DNA of 64,000 nt from Aricia agestis (taxonomy: Eukaryota > Arthropoda > Insecta > Lepidoptera > Lycaenidae). Location: contig NC_056419.1 of NCBI RefSeq assembly GCF_905147365.1, positions 9,369,501-9,433,500 on the forward strand, in the 5' to 3' direction. This document shows, in pieces, positions 24,801 to 39,800 of the stretch. The position numbers and the translations under genes were made by a program. The notes below the pieces were generated by a model. That model ran no database searches and was not told the DNA's origin. It saw only the letters and a program-made list of their open reading frames with translations. How positions within the stretch are numbered: position 1 is the stretch's first letter; the number at the start of each line of letters is the position of its first letter.

Positions 24801-27800
24801 TTTACATGACCCGATCAAATGACATTCTCAACTGCCTAGGAATCAATTTCCTTGATGGTACATTAATGTGATTCAGTACATAGTAGCTGAAGTTTGAATT
24901 GTGATCGTACTGTGGTTTTTACTAGCGAGTAATCCAGTTATAAGGTAATTGGAAATTAAATACACATTATTGCTCAAATGGCAACTAAGAATTCTTAAAA
25001 GTTGTGAGTATACCAATGTTTTGAGTTTTAGTAAGAAAATAAACGATTTTAGTTGACATTTAAGACCATTTAAAAAATGAAACATTAACTATAGGTAAGA
25101 TCAATTAAATGGTGGAAAGTATTGATGTTAACCGTTAGAAAACAGTGCATATAATAGGAACCCTTGGATGTTAATATTGAACCACTTCAAAACAAATAAA
25201 AATAACTAGGTATGGTAAGTCCATTGCTGGATTTGGTATGTTAGAATAAGGTAAAGTATGAGAAAGGTTAAAACAATAGAATATTCAACACTTACCGCTC
25301 TATCACAATAGGCGTTCATGAGCTTTCTAAGAGGTGTGTGTTTCTTAATTTTAAACTGGACAATGGCGTTATCCTGTCCTAATACTTTCAGGTTGATGTG
25401 TTCACTTTCTCCCTGTAAATGAATTGATACTTTTCAGTCCAAGTCCGTAAAGATAACCACATTGCTCTTACAGCGCCATGTCTGTAAGCGGAATACTCGA
25501 CTCGACTAAATACTGATACTACAGTTGATACGATACCTTTTTCTCATCGGCCATGTTGATAAAAGTTTAATGCTTACTTTAAACACAGAAAATCCAAGTG
25601 AACTTTGGTAAAATGCTCAATATCACACACAAAATAATCACAATGACAGTTTCGTGATCCGGTAGCGTGGAAATGGCGTCTGACCGAGTGGCTTGGAGGA
25701 AACAGACAGTGCTGCCAACTATGCGCAATACGGTGTCGAAAATGGCGCGCTTCTGCGCGGTAACGACTGCAGCACTTATTTTTTCGAAAATAAATTATAA
25801 AAAATAGCCTTTGTTTAATATAAAAAAAATTAACATTTCTGTACAAATTATATTATGAGATTTGCTGTAATGTACGTGTTCAAATAAATTTGAAAAGACA
25901 GCGAAAGTGACGATAATAAAAATGTCATGATGATTATTGAATGAAACCTATGATCCTTTCACCTAAAAGAATAAACGAAAAAGTACTTGCTAATAAAATT
26001 AAAATGTAAAAATTCAGCAAAATCTTAATATTACTTCCTTTTCCTAAATTGAAAGGGTGCCAACATACATTTCCGTGCGTAGTGATGTACCTTATCGATA
26101 TTTTAAACCGGAAATACTTAGTGATGTTCTTAGAATCGATTTCTTTGAGATTCGCTTGTCTATGAAATCGATTATTTATTTACGAAAAATTATAGTTTGT
26201 GCGTTCTAAGATGATATGGGTGACAGTTTTCACGTTCCTTGCTACGGGTTTTTTTTACAAGAAAATAAAAGAAAACAAAATGTAATAAATTATATTCCAT
26301 CTACAAAAACAAATGTTTCCTATAATTGTAAATGAATAAAAATGAAAAGATGCTAAATGCTAACTTAATAATAAAAATTATAAATATTAACTGTGAAATA
26401 GGAGTGTAAAATAATTGTTACGAAAAAAATTAAAAAATGTCATATGCATCAAACGAAACTTATGTCAATAGATTGTTACGAAAAAAATTAAAAAATGTCA
26501 TATATGCATGAAACGAAACTTATGTCAATAGAGATTGACTCTGTTGAATCGAAATCAAATCGATAAAAAAGGGCGGCCATCTTAAATCGCCGGCACCACT
26601 GAAATGTCAGTACGAAATCGATAATTTCGATTGCAATTCCTTTACGAAGTGATTCGATATTTTTAAACTATCGATTAATTTTTGTTAGGTAACTTCCCTA
26701 CTTTTGTCAATTATAATGTGTCACGCATATCATCATAAAACGCACAAACTATAGTTATAACTTATATGTAATATGGGTTTAAAAATCTTTTAAATTATTA
26801 TAATAAACTGCCTACAATGACTTTAATATAATTTCACATAATATTAAACGTACCGTACCCACATTATTTGTTTTAAACTTTTAAAATGACAACTTTGCTT
26901 ACATTTTCAAACATCACACATATTTTTTCTCCGCCCTCGACGGTACTTATTTTAAAAAATTATTGTGTTTATCAGCTTATGTTCAAAAACTGATTCTAAC
27001 GAAGAAAATAAAGCGCTCTAGAATGTATAAAAATATATTCACAATTAAACATAAAAAAGATGAGAAAATAGCTTAAAATATGCCATCCGCTGTGGAAGAG
27101 GTGCACTTCAACAGCTGTCGCTGTAACAATAACACTTTGTTGCACCAGAGGCGTGGTTAAAGTTAAAGTTATTGTCAAAGTTATGGTTATAGTTAAGGCT
27201 AACTTTAACTTTGACCACAGAATTTGACAGATGACAACTGGTCCGACAAGGCTATTAATGAACGTGGGCGGGGGCGCTGCTGGTAAAGGAGAACTGTCAA
27301 AAATGGCGTTTTTGTATGATGACAGCGTTAGTTCCTTTTTTAGCCACGTTCATTTAAGCCTTGTCGAGCTCAAGGTTATGGTTAAAATATATGGCGTCCA
27401 TTTTTTACTTTAACCAAAGATTTGACATTTTGCATTGTAGTTATAGTTAAAGTAAGTTGGTGCAACCCACCCTTAGTATGACAGATTCATAAACCTATAT
27501 ATATTATGTCTATGGACAGATTTGAAGATAAGTCGGATATTATGAGAATACTTATATATAAATGGCTTAAGCGTGTCACAGACAGAGCAGGTAATGTATA
27601 ATATTACATCCCGGGATGTACATCTTTACATTATATTAATCTATCACACACACAACAGGTAATGTAATGTATCTTTCGCTACATTTCAATGGTAGCCGCT
27701 CCGCTTGACGCACATTTCAGCTGATGAGGTGTTATACAGGCTGTTCTTATATTTTTAATATCGTAAATCGTAATACTATGGACCCTTCGAGTTACTTGAT

Positions 27801-30800
27801 ATTATATTTACTAGATAGTTTATCAGAATGATTAGGATTGTGATTTTGATGCGCGCAAAATGTTACAATATGTGCTCATAACACAACGATGTGAATTGAA
27901 GATATTTGATTGAAAATTAAGGCTCTGGGGAACAAACAGGCTGTGCTGAGGTGGTAACACCGTGTGTCTCTGTCTATCATCTATACATATTATTATAAAA
28001 TTAGCTGTCCCGGCAAAAGTTGTTTTGCCATTTAAAGTATTTCTACTTTATCAGTTAATACAAAATCTTAACCCCTTTTAAAATCTTATCCCCTAAGAGG
28101 GGGGGGGGGGGGGGGGGGGAATTTTATACACCAGATGTTAAGTTAGAAAAGACAGTTAATACCTGACCCCCTGTTTTGTCTCCTTAGAGGGGGGGGGGGG
28201 GGATATATCTGCGAAAACCACATTCAAATCGGATCAGTAGTTTTCTTGTGATGCTGGAACAAACATACAGACAGACAGACAAAAAACTAACCACAGTTTT
28301 GGCTTCTATAGCGATGTAGTGAGTAGTGACACCCCCCGCTTATTATTTTTTGAATATCTTTTAACGTTGTTCGTGGCGGCTGAAAAGGAAGATCTTCCGA
28401 CCGAGCGAGATAGCATGCTCGGTCAGGCCGAAGCCCACTGACGTCATTTCAGACGTTGTATATATCTTGCCGTTCTCGGAAACTTCGATAGCGCGATGCA
28501 GGAGTGTTAGGCGAATTGTGGGTACCGCCACAATCTCTAAGGGCGCATTTTCATTAGTCGTTAACTCGTACGGTATACAGCATACGGGGAGTCTATGACA
28601 ACGAATGGCGAATGTCTATTATAATTGGTCGTGGCATGATCTCCCGCACCCCGCATGCGGGCCATATCGACCAGTGAAAATGCGCCATAATATACAGAAT
28701 TTTCATTTCTACCGTTTTATTATATCGACGCCCCCACCGAATAATCAGACAATGTGCTATTGTGGGGTTTTTGCTGTTATGCGATTTTTGGCATCTAGAA
28801 GTTAAAATACATCATGTGTATTTTTTTCAGAATTTTTTTGTGGATATTTACAAAGATATAAGAAAGTATGTGTTTATTCCATAACAATACTTAAAATTGT
28901 ATTTTACACACAAAAACAATAATTATGGGCAACAATAATTATATTAATGGGCAATAGGCTATTGCGAAAAAATATGTCAAAACGATTTGACGATAAACGA
29001 CTATTGCATGATTATTCGGGTAAAAACATTGCTGCTTACTGCACACTTCCACTCCTGCACATCTCACTTTCACACTCATTCCACTCAGGTAGCCGCTCAT
29101 CACCGGCCTCAGGTTCCCCAGATACCTAACTTCAGCTGATCGAACCTTTACAAATGGCGTTGTCGAAGGCCCCCTCTGTGTCTAGCGATACAACAACAGA
29201 AATTTTCTCCTTCTCTCTCTTCTTTCTGATGTGGTTCACTAACCTATAGAGGGCGTCTTCGGTGCACCTTTGGGGCATAAAGGCATATTTGTTGGGTTTT
29301 ATTTTGGACAACTTGTAGAATCTGAGTAAGACGACCATCGTATCGCGGTGATCATCTCAGTCCACTCACCTCCAGCCTCCAGTCTCAGACCAGCATCAGA
29401 TCAGTCATCGCAGAGGTTAACACAGGATCCAAGAGTCAGGAATAGTCAGACTTTCTTCATTAAAAAAATAAGAATGTCTGACTGTCCCTGGCTAGCTTTT
29501 TTGGATGTCTTAAGTTGTTATAGACGTAAGAACGGCCAGCGGTCGTTTTGGAAGAAATCGAGTGGTAAAGCCCTTTTCCTTCCTAACATTCGTTAAATTA
29601 TGTAAATTGCTCATATTTTTATTTTATACTTTATGCTTATTGTAGGAATCCGTCTTCTTCAGTTTTCAGGATATACAATCATAATATTCTGTTTCAATTT
29701 TTGTAATTCACATGCGGGTTTTCTCACAAACAAGGATGCATGGGAATTGGGCAATATTTACTACAAAATAAACTAATCGTGACCGATAAACAGCGAGATC
29801 TGTTACAGATTAACGAGAACGTATTTAGATATTTTCTTCTTTCGCGAATACTCCTAAGAAGTGCTTAAAACTGTCACGATAGCACTTGTTACAGTTTCAC
29901 GCCTGCAAACAGCTGTCAGACAGTCAAACATTATTCGTGGAAGTTGTCCTGCAGGTCCTAATGGGATCCAATTCAGTATTTAATTAGGAATACGATTGCT
30001 AGCCACTATAAGATGTGCTGTTATTGTGTGTTGAATGAATATTGTATTGTATTGTAACTTGAGAAGTTTTTAACATAGTTTTGATCCTGATTACATTGAA
30101 CTGTATTACGATATAGATAGGAGTCGACGATTAAAGCACCGTCATATAAAAAAGGCCTACGATGCCCTCGGAAGACTGTCTAAAGCAATTTCGTGCCATT
30201 ATCATTCATTTTATTAGAACATAATATGATATTGATTATTGTGACACCAACTCTGGTGGCGATGAGGGTTATGATTAACATTTTAGTTAACTGCAATGAT
30301 TATAAGTACTATTAAAATGATAGAGCCAGTCTCCAGAGTGTATTTTTTTGAACCTAGAGCTGTTTTGATTGCAAGAATGTCATTTATGTCATCAAATAAT
30401 GCATGTATTAAAACAAAATACATACTATTTTTATTTTACCTGTAGTAGAAAATCATTGGAACAAACGACAATGACTATAATTATATAGTGTACAATATTT
30501 TTTAATCACCGAATAGTAAAGTAATATGTGTTTACCAATATTCTTATCCCAAACAATTTCCCCGAATAATATTGCAATGAGATATTATATGTGCATTTAA
30601 TTGTAGTCGAAACGCAAAATTACCCGAATAATCATGCAATAGACAATAATGATTAGAGCTTGACCTACTCCAGAACGATAAGTTGCGTTTTGCTTTATTT
30701 AAAAAAAACCTTCGGTGGTAATTGAATATTGTTAAGATAGCAAGTTAGGCAAAAAATTAGCTTTCATTTGAGATATAAAAAGTCTTTGGTGGTTTTTTTT

Positions 30801-33800
30801 GACGGAGTTATTAACAAAAATCAGTTTTTCGGCTCTCCTGAACATTTTCGTTTTTACGATTGTCCGATTATTCGGTGGGGGCGTCGATATGATGTATAGA
30901 CAAAGTCGCATTTTTTCGCTCATGTCCCTTTGTTCCATTTAATCTACTTCCACTACGCAATGGATTTTGATGATTCTTCCAATGTTAGATAGCCCATTTA
31001 TCGAGGAAGGCTATAGGCTATATTCTATCACGCTAAGACTAATAGGAGCGAAGAAATAGAGGAAAATGTGGAAAAAACGGGGAAAATTATAACTTGAACG
31101 CGCTAATCTCAGGAACTACTGGTCCGATTTGAAAAATTCTTTCAGTGTTAGATAGCCCATTTATCGAGTAAGGCTATATTATATTATCACGCTAAGACTA
31201 ATACGACCGAAGAAACTCAGGGAATGTGGGAAAAACGAGGAAATATTAGAAATTACGAACTACTGGAGCAATTTTTATGGCAATATTTGGCACAGATATA
31301 GAGTAGACCAAGTGAAGGGAGTAGGGACATAAGCTATTTTTATGGGAAAATATTGTACGGTTTCCGTAAAATTCCTAATTTACGCGAGCGAAGCCGCGCG
31401 GGACATCTAGTACACTATAAAATTACTCCTGCGTACCTGGCCTGGTTTCAATGAAACCGGCCACCGTCACCAAAACCAGTGTGGGGGGGTATTATTATAT
31501 TAACGTTAATATATTTTAGGGACTGGACGGTTTAGAGATTCCTATCATTAATTATTCAATTGTACTTTGCTAGATATTGGTAATTATGTACAGACGGGTC
31601 TGCATTAGGGATCGTTATGTCTCTACGTGTCTTCAGTCCCGCCAATTTAATTACCTAAGGAGTCAACAAGATGGAATAACTTTTACTATTCAATTCATTG
31701 GTTAGTTATTTCAGGATCATATCTTTATATATCTTTATTAAGAAAATAGATTTTTGTATGATAACACATACTTAAGGGGGCGACTAACCCTAAAGTGTCG
31801 ATTTTATAATTCATTTTTATACTTGAAAATAAGCCCCGAATTGTTTCATTTTTTAAAATTAGATACTACATTTTATTTCCAAGAATTCGATCTGAGCAAA
31901 AACACGATATCTTAAAATTTTCTCTATAGAAAAAATCACAAAGATGCATCTAATTTTCACGAATTTTTTATTTATTGCCATAACCGTGCATTGAACAAAG
32001 TTAATATTTTAACACATTGTATAAAATTCTATCATTGAGAGATCAACCTAGCGGATTTTCAAAACGTTGTATATTTATCGAGTTATTGAGAAAAAACTAA
32101 TTTGGCGATGAATCCGTGTCGTTCTTTTTCACCTGGCATATGAAAGACGGGTGTGAGTGTGAAGAGCGAAGGACGATGTTTGATTTTTGGGGTTAGTCGC
32201 CCTCTTAACCATAACGAGACAGAGTAGCATTAAAATGATTACGGTTTTTAATTTATAATTCGATCATTAATAAAACTTAATTAAATTACTTACATAAACA
32301 TTTTCCCAAAAATTTTTGTAACGTGTACCTTTATATTTTATGTGCGACTGTTGGTTTGTACAATTTCGTGACTGAGATGTTTAGGGAACACATTTCTTTA
32401 CTTTGTATTACTTTGTCAGCGTGAATAATACATTGTGTCCGTACTTATATTATTTGGTTAGCTTTTACTAGCGAGCAGAGGAGTAGTTTTATGGGTAATA
32501 ATTTTTATTCCAGTTGGTCAGTTGACAGCCCTGGATTGTCTATGGTTTCCACTCCGCTATCACGCGAGGCAGACTGGAATAATCGCTCCCTCATATATTC
32601 CGAATAATTTGAATCGAACGTGATCGGAATTTTACATCGTTGAATATAAAACATATCGATTTTAAATAAAGATTTTACTGGTAAGCGTTAGCTTTAGTCA
32701 GGGTTCCCTAGGGCCTAGAGCAATTGTGACGCCGCGTTAAAGTAAAAAATCGTTTCGGATATTATAGTAGGGGAGGTAGTGCTATCGTTTGCTAAGTCAT
32801 TTCATAAAATAATAAATAAAACGCGCGTCCACGTTAACATCCCACCACGCGCCGCACGCGTGGTGGGATGTTAACTGAGAGTATTTCAAAGTTGTAAAAA
32901 AAATAATTGCGAAAAGTGATTTTATACCGAATGAAAATTTTATGGATGATGATTGAGGTCATGCTTAACCAAAAATGCACTGTCAGCCGTATCGCAGACA
33001 AGGGATTCAACGTCAGTCGCGTTACTGAACTATGTTAAAAAAATTAAAATATAAAGTAATTTCATACCGTACAATATGTATACAGGTGAATGTTGATACC
33101 TTTTTAATAATAAAGACCACCGTCAGTCGTTAATATGCGGGTGGAAAGCCCGTCAGCCAGCGATATAAGCTATAACCAATATAGCCTTACTTCGCGCTCA
33201 ATATATCCTAGGGTGTCGCGTATACGACATTTCCACCTGCAAATATTCAGCTGATGGCGATTTTCGTTTGAATTACCCATAAAATTGTCTCACATAGCAA
33301 TTTTAAGTAATTAATTCGATAGTCAATATTTGTGAAAAAGAATTATATACATTTTACTTTAAAAGCGCCATCTGTTGTTATATACTAAAACTAAAATAGC
33401 ACCTACCGAACCTAAACGTGTATAATCTAGATATGAACCTTTATTGGGTGCGAATTTGGATCTTTTTAATGTCAATTCAATACGCTTCCCAACAACAACT
33501 TTGAGATACTCTCAATTTTTATTCCATGCATACTGGAGTAGCTGACGATCTAAACTCTTATGTATTAATAGAATCATAAGTATATATTATGTCTATGAAT
33601 AGAATAGTATTATTGTTACGATTTTCACTCGGTATGAAATGACTTTTTAAAATGAGCACGACCTCCCCTACTATTATGTTTTAGATCGCTTGTTTTCTAT
33701 GAGAGGCCGGGTCTCTCATAGAACAAGAAATGGAACAGCAAGAAATGGAAAGGATGTGAGCGACAAAATGGTTTTTGTCGCGTAATTTAAAAACCATTAA

Positions 33801-36800
33801 AAATATATTTCATATAAGCTATGGGCAAATTATAGTGTATGCTTGAACTAATCTATGTACAAATTTTGGAAGCTTAAAACACTCTCCTCTGATGGCAAAA
33901 TTAGAATCCCTGTTTTTACAGAGGTCTTTTTGATTATATATTCTGTGTTATAAAAGTTGACCAATCGTGTGCTATGGGTTCAAAGATATAGACATGATGA
34001 ATACTGAAAATGAACTTTAATTTCTTAGCTTTAGTCATTGTTGAGAAAAATCGATATCGCTTGTGGCGTTTTGTCTTTTTGGTCTAAAGAAAACAAAACG
34101 ACAACAGATATTACAATTTATTATAATAAAAAAATAACGGTCGGGGTACGAAGTGTCTGATCTGGTTTTGGGGAATTTCGTTACTCTCCTGGTTTAACAG
34201 GGAACAAGGGCACCGGCGAGAACGGGAACCATGTGGAAGTCCAGCCTGATGAAACTGGAATGGTCCTGGGGAGTGATCGGGCCGCCAGCCTCTTCCAGCA
34301 CAGGATCAAGGGGCTAGGAGTCGCACTCTTCAGTCTCGAATCCCAAAGGTCGGACCCTGGAATACCCGTCGTCCACTTTTAAAATATATCCTATGGGACT
34401 CCTCTGATAGTGACACCCTGCTCCGCGCGACCAAGCGAATAATAACCACAAGAGTAGATAGTCGGTGCAGAGGTGAACTATCAGAACGGAGTAACATTTT
34501 TTAAATAGCGAAAAAAGTAATAATAAATAAAATGGAGATGAAATAACATAATGTAAAAACTAAAAAACAAAATAAAAGCTAATAACACGAGATGATTTCG
34601 CATGATGAAGCATAAATTACAAAATGGTGGCGAATTAAGCAGTTCAAAACTGGATATTACGTAATTTTAACAATATGCAACACTTACCCTATCGGGGTGC
34701 AAGATGACACTTATAATGATTTATAATCAAATTTATAATTACTAAATAGGTAGATACTTTGACTATTTAAACTTGATTTAAACGATATTCATCGATGTTA
34801 GGAGTTAGGACGTAACGCTATCGACTTCACAGGTAGGTACAGTTAAAATGGCGCGACCGCGCTCCAGCGAGCTCCGAGAGTGAATGACGAGAGATTGTTG
34901 CTCTATTCCTCTAGGTATATTAACTTTATGGGCTAGCCGCGGTAAAGATCGGAACGGCACCTTCAGTTTATCTCCGCTGTTTATTTATAATTGCGTATTT
35001 CTACTGTAGCCATGCTACGGGCCCCCTAGAATGTTAGACAGTTTGAAATAGATCTTCTGTGGCAAGGGCTATTGAAAACTAAAAACTAGTTTGTTGGTTG
35101 AAAATGGGCACGAAACATCGATTTTCTTGAATTTTGAATCCTCATTTAATTAAAATATTTTGACACTTACTATAAAATTGAAAGTACGAATGCTGTTGAA
35201 TTTTTCCAGCATCCTACTTGCATATTTCCTTAACATTAATGAGATGCATTTCCCTGAAGACGTTTATGGAAAACAAACGTGTTTTTACTTCCACTAGCAT
35301 ATTTTATTTTTTAAAGCCACGTACGGTTTTTGTTTAAAATTTTCTACATAAATAAACTACTTTTTCTTCCTCAAAAATTTACCAGATTACAATATATCGT
35401 ATTATATGCATGTATCTTGATCTTGAATAATTAAAAATTATTATCATCAAAAATTATCAGTTTTGATGATTAGCATTTATTATGTAGGTACCTATTAGGA
35501 CATACCATTGAAAGGTACTTAGTTTTATAGTATGCTAGTGATAACAAAATACTTAATTTAACATGCCACATACCTACGTATAGTACACGCAGTTAAGTTA
35601 GGTGTCATAAAAGGTGATGTAAACACAAAAATTTACGAACCAACTTCGTTTCGTCAAACAAATTTCAGACGAAACTTAGTTTCGTCTGAAATTTGTTTGA
35701 AAATGTTTATTGGGGATGTTTCTAGTTTTACAGGTAGTAAACCTTTATGTGCCTAACTAGAACTATAAATCTTGTTGGCTTTGGAGGAATAATAATCTAA
35801 ACATTGTTGCTGCAAAATTAAGATTGAGCGAAAAAAAATAGATTTTATTTAAGTAATATAAAAAAAAAAAATATTTATTTTTATTTTATTTTATTTATTT
35901 ACTAGCTGTCCCGGTGAACTTCGTGTCACTTTAAAACTTTCCCTGGACTTCTACGAATATTTTAAGACTAAAATCAGCCCAATCCGTTCAGCCGTTTTCG
36001 AGTTTTAGCGCGACTAACACATTTGAAAATCCATTTTTATATATAAGATTTAACAAGTACTTACATACTTATTATTTAAAATTTTAATTCGATATTAACA
36101 TGAACAAGTCATATTAAATCAATCTTCAAAATATACCATGCTGGCCCACTAACAGGCCATCACCATAATATTATGATGGCGGACGCAATTTCTAGGTGTG
36201 GCACGCAGTGGCATGGCCTGCAGTGGGCCATAGATCATCTTGGGACATTGTGTAGTGTGTACATTCCTGGGTACTTTAAAAATACTATTTTTAGAAATAA
36301 AAAATATAATCTGCCATCTGCAGCGTCAGGGGACGTCCATAAATTACGTGAGGTGTTTTTTTTACATTTTCTGAAGGTGAGATTTCGTGAGATTTTATTT
36401 AACCCTTGAAACCCTAAATGTTTGGGGGGGTGGGGGAGGCCCCCCAAACTCACGTGAGATTTTTCAAAATGTGGGTTTCTTACGTAAACGCGTTGGATTG
36501 TTTCACAGTCAGTATGTAGAACTACAGCTAACGTCACCCTAAATTTTTTTGTCAGAGCGAGACATCGGCGGAAGTATACATAGAAAAAAAGGCAGCTAAA
36601 AGTGAGTAGGACTCGCGCACGAACGGCACGAAGAACCAACCCTTAATAATTATTATCAGGTCGAACGAAGCAAGCCCTAGTATATTCAACAACTTGAACA
36701 TTTTGTGGTAATTTTTTTGTAACAAAAAAAAAAAAAATTACGTGTGATTTGCCGAGACCCAAGACCCAACGTAAGATTAGATGAGATTTGACTCGACCCC

Positions 36801-39800
36801 CTTCCTTCCTTAAACACCATACGTAATTTGTATTGACACCTCATTTATAACGGACCGCTCTTCGGTTCGTTGCAATTAACCACATGAACTGACCCTAAAG
36901 CATGGATTTCCAACACCTACTAACTATAAGTAATAATTGAAATTCATAACTATCCTCAATGTTAGAAGGTAAGGTAAGGTATAATTTAAATTTAATGATA
37001 TTTTTTGAATCAAAACCTACCAATATTTTCAGTCGTAAATTTTCGCCGTAACGTTATTCGTAATTCGCAAATGGTTTTTATGAGTATAACAACTGTTATG
37101 TCTGTTTAATGTATTTTACGTGTTACCAATTTTAAGGGAGTAGAGACTTTCTAAAATATAAGTCACTTTATGGCCGGTTTACATGATTCCAATCCAGTGC
37201 TACTCCAACACTAAAATTAACTCCAGGGCACTGGAATGCATTGGAATGGAATTCAGTGCAATTCAGCATTAGATTGGATCACCTGCGTGAGACGCATATA
37301 GACGTGGGAGAGCCATGCTTCGGCACGAATGGGCCGGCTCGACCGGAGAAATACCACGTTCTCACAGAACCGGCGTAAAACAGCGCTTGCGCTGTGTTTC
37401 GCCGAGTGAGTGAGTTTACTGGAGGCCCAATCCCCTACCTTATTCCCTTCCCTACCCTTCCCTACCCTCCCCTATTACCCTATTCCCTCTTAAAAGGCCA
37501 GCAACGCACCTGCAGCTCTTCTGATGCTGCGAGTGTCCATGGGCGACGAAAGTTGCTTACCATCAGGTGACCCGTTGGCTCGTTTGCCCCCTTATCTCAT
37601 AAAAAAAAAACCTGCAGTGAATAGTGATTGGATCACTAATCCAGATTGGAATAATGTAAATCGGCCATTATTATTATTTTTTGGACATGAATAAATTAAT
37701 CGTAACTTGCGTACGTGTAGTTAGTAGAAATCCCTCGTCCAACAAAATCTATTCGTAGTTCGTAGTGGAGTTTCCAGGACGGGATTTTTTTATTTGGTTA
37801 TTAGCTACGAATAATAGTTTTTATTATTCGTAGGTTATTAGTCTTAAGTTAGGTTTATTGTTACCTACCTACTAAGTATCATAGACTAAGGAAATACTAT
37901 ACACATACGCACATAATATTATTAATCAATAAATTAATGCTTTAACACTTACCTTTCGAAGACGTCTTGAGATATCTTGATACTCGTACAATGTCCCGGA
38001 ACGAAGGGTAATTAAAACAACATCTTACTTTTTAATTATTTAATTTCGCAATAAAAATGAAAAAAAGTCGATTCCCATCAGTCATCACTAGATATTATAA
38101 ATTGAAAACTTAATTCTTTTTGAATTTCGAACCGGTATTATTTGTAAAGGTGCGTCCAGATTATACGTGACTACGTCTTGTACTAATAATATGACGTATT
38201 CTGTGACGTGACACACCTGTGACAATTTAGAAGTGTGTTTATGGGGTTTAAAGGCTCTTCCACACGTTGGGACTTGATAGCTAACATGATCTGACTGATT
38301 GAGTCTACATCACAATCGACGTCGATCATGCCCCTTTACACGGTCGTAACCGCCTGTATTTGTCAATCATCCGTCACAGTCCCGCTATTCTGGAGCCTAT
38401 AAGACGTGTCTCGAATATTAAAAAAAAAGTTTACCAAAATTAATACAAAATTTAAGCCCTCCATTTTCCCGAAAACCGTGAACAGCTAAGCTTTTAATTT
38501 ATTTATAGTCCCGGAGCCGACAGTAAGCTCATTCCTGGGGAACAATTAGTGCGGGCTCTTGCCACTTAGCGGGTTCTAAGTCTGCCCAAATTTTATTGCC
38601 CGTAAATTTTTCCCCGGGCAAAATCTTATTTTTATGAAACATAAAATTTTGCCTAATTTTTAAATACCTTTTCCTTTTACGATTGCAATTTTATGATAAT
38701 AATCGGCGCAAATGGGTATTTACAATTATATGTATAAATCATTGCAACATAATCGTCAAAATTTTACATAAAAACCGGCCAAGTGCGTGTTGTGCCACGC
38801 GCAATATAGGGTTCCGTAGTATCGCTAGTTTTTGATAATTTTTGTATGGTCAATAAATGCACAATTAAAAGGTGTTTTACACTGCTAAAAACATCATCTC
38901 AGTTACGTTCAAAGGATTTTGAACGAAAAGTTCCTTTGTACTTCTACGTAAGTATACATTTTTTTTAGTTGATCGACTATTAGGTACTCAATAACTTATG
39001 AAGTCTTCTTAGCCGTGATAGTTTTCCTTTTAAATTCAGCATATTTCTTACTCCCGTAAATTTTTTCGCATTTCTAGAAGCAAACGTTTAGCTGGTAGAA
39101 GGGGGGGGGACTAACACTGGACTCTAACGATTTTTTCCGCTTTAAGACATCATACTTATTTCACAAATTGGAAACCTAAATCGGAAAATGATCTTTGAAT
39201 ACGCTTTGAATATTTTTAAAAAGCCTATCCAACGACTCCATACGGTGGGGTGGACGCGAAAAAAAAATCACCCCCGCATTGATGTGTAGGGGAGGTACCG
39301 TAAATTTTTTTTTCAAAGATTTTATATACCATTTTGTCGGCATCATTAATGTGCATTCATACCGAATTACAGCTTTGTAGGTCTTGTTGTCCGCGGTTTT
39401 GCTCAGAGACTATCTCTGAGCAAAACCGCGGACAGACAGACGGACGGATAGACAGACGGACGGACAGACAGACCGAAACTATAAGGGTTCCTTGTTGACT
39501 ACGGAACCCTTAAAATGCGACAAAAAAAAAATAAACAATATTTGGTTTTGAGTTTTAAAATATTAAGTACTTACACATTAATAATTGGCCCACGATGGCC
39601 TACTACAAGTCAACAGCGCACGACGCCTGGAAAGTGAAAATTGTCCGCCATCATACAGCACTATATCCCGATGGTGATGGTTTGTAGACTAGTGGGTCAG
39701 CATGGACCATTGTGAAGAGGCGCCTTTACATCTTATATTTCCAGTTTTTTTGACAGTATAGTCATGAAAATATACTTGTCGTCTATATATCGATTTTGGT

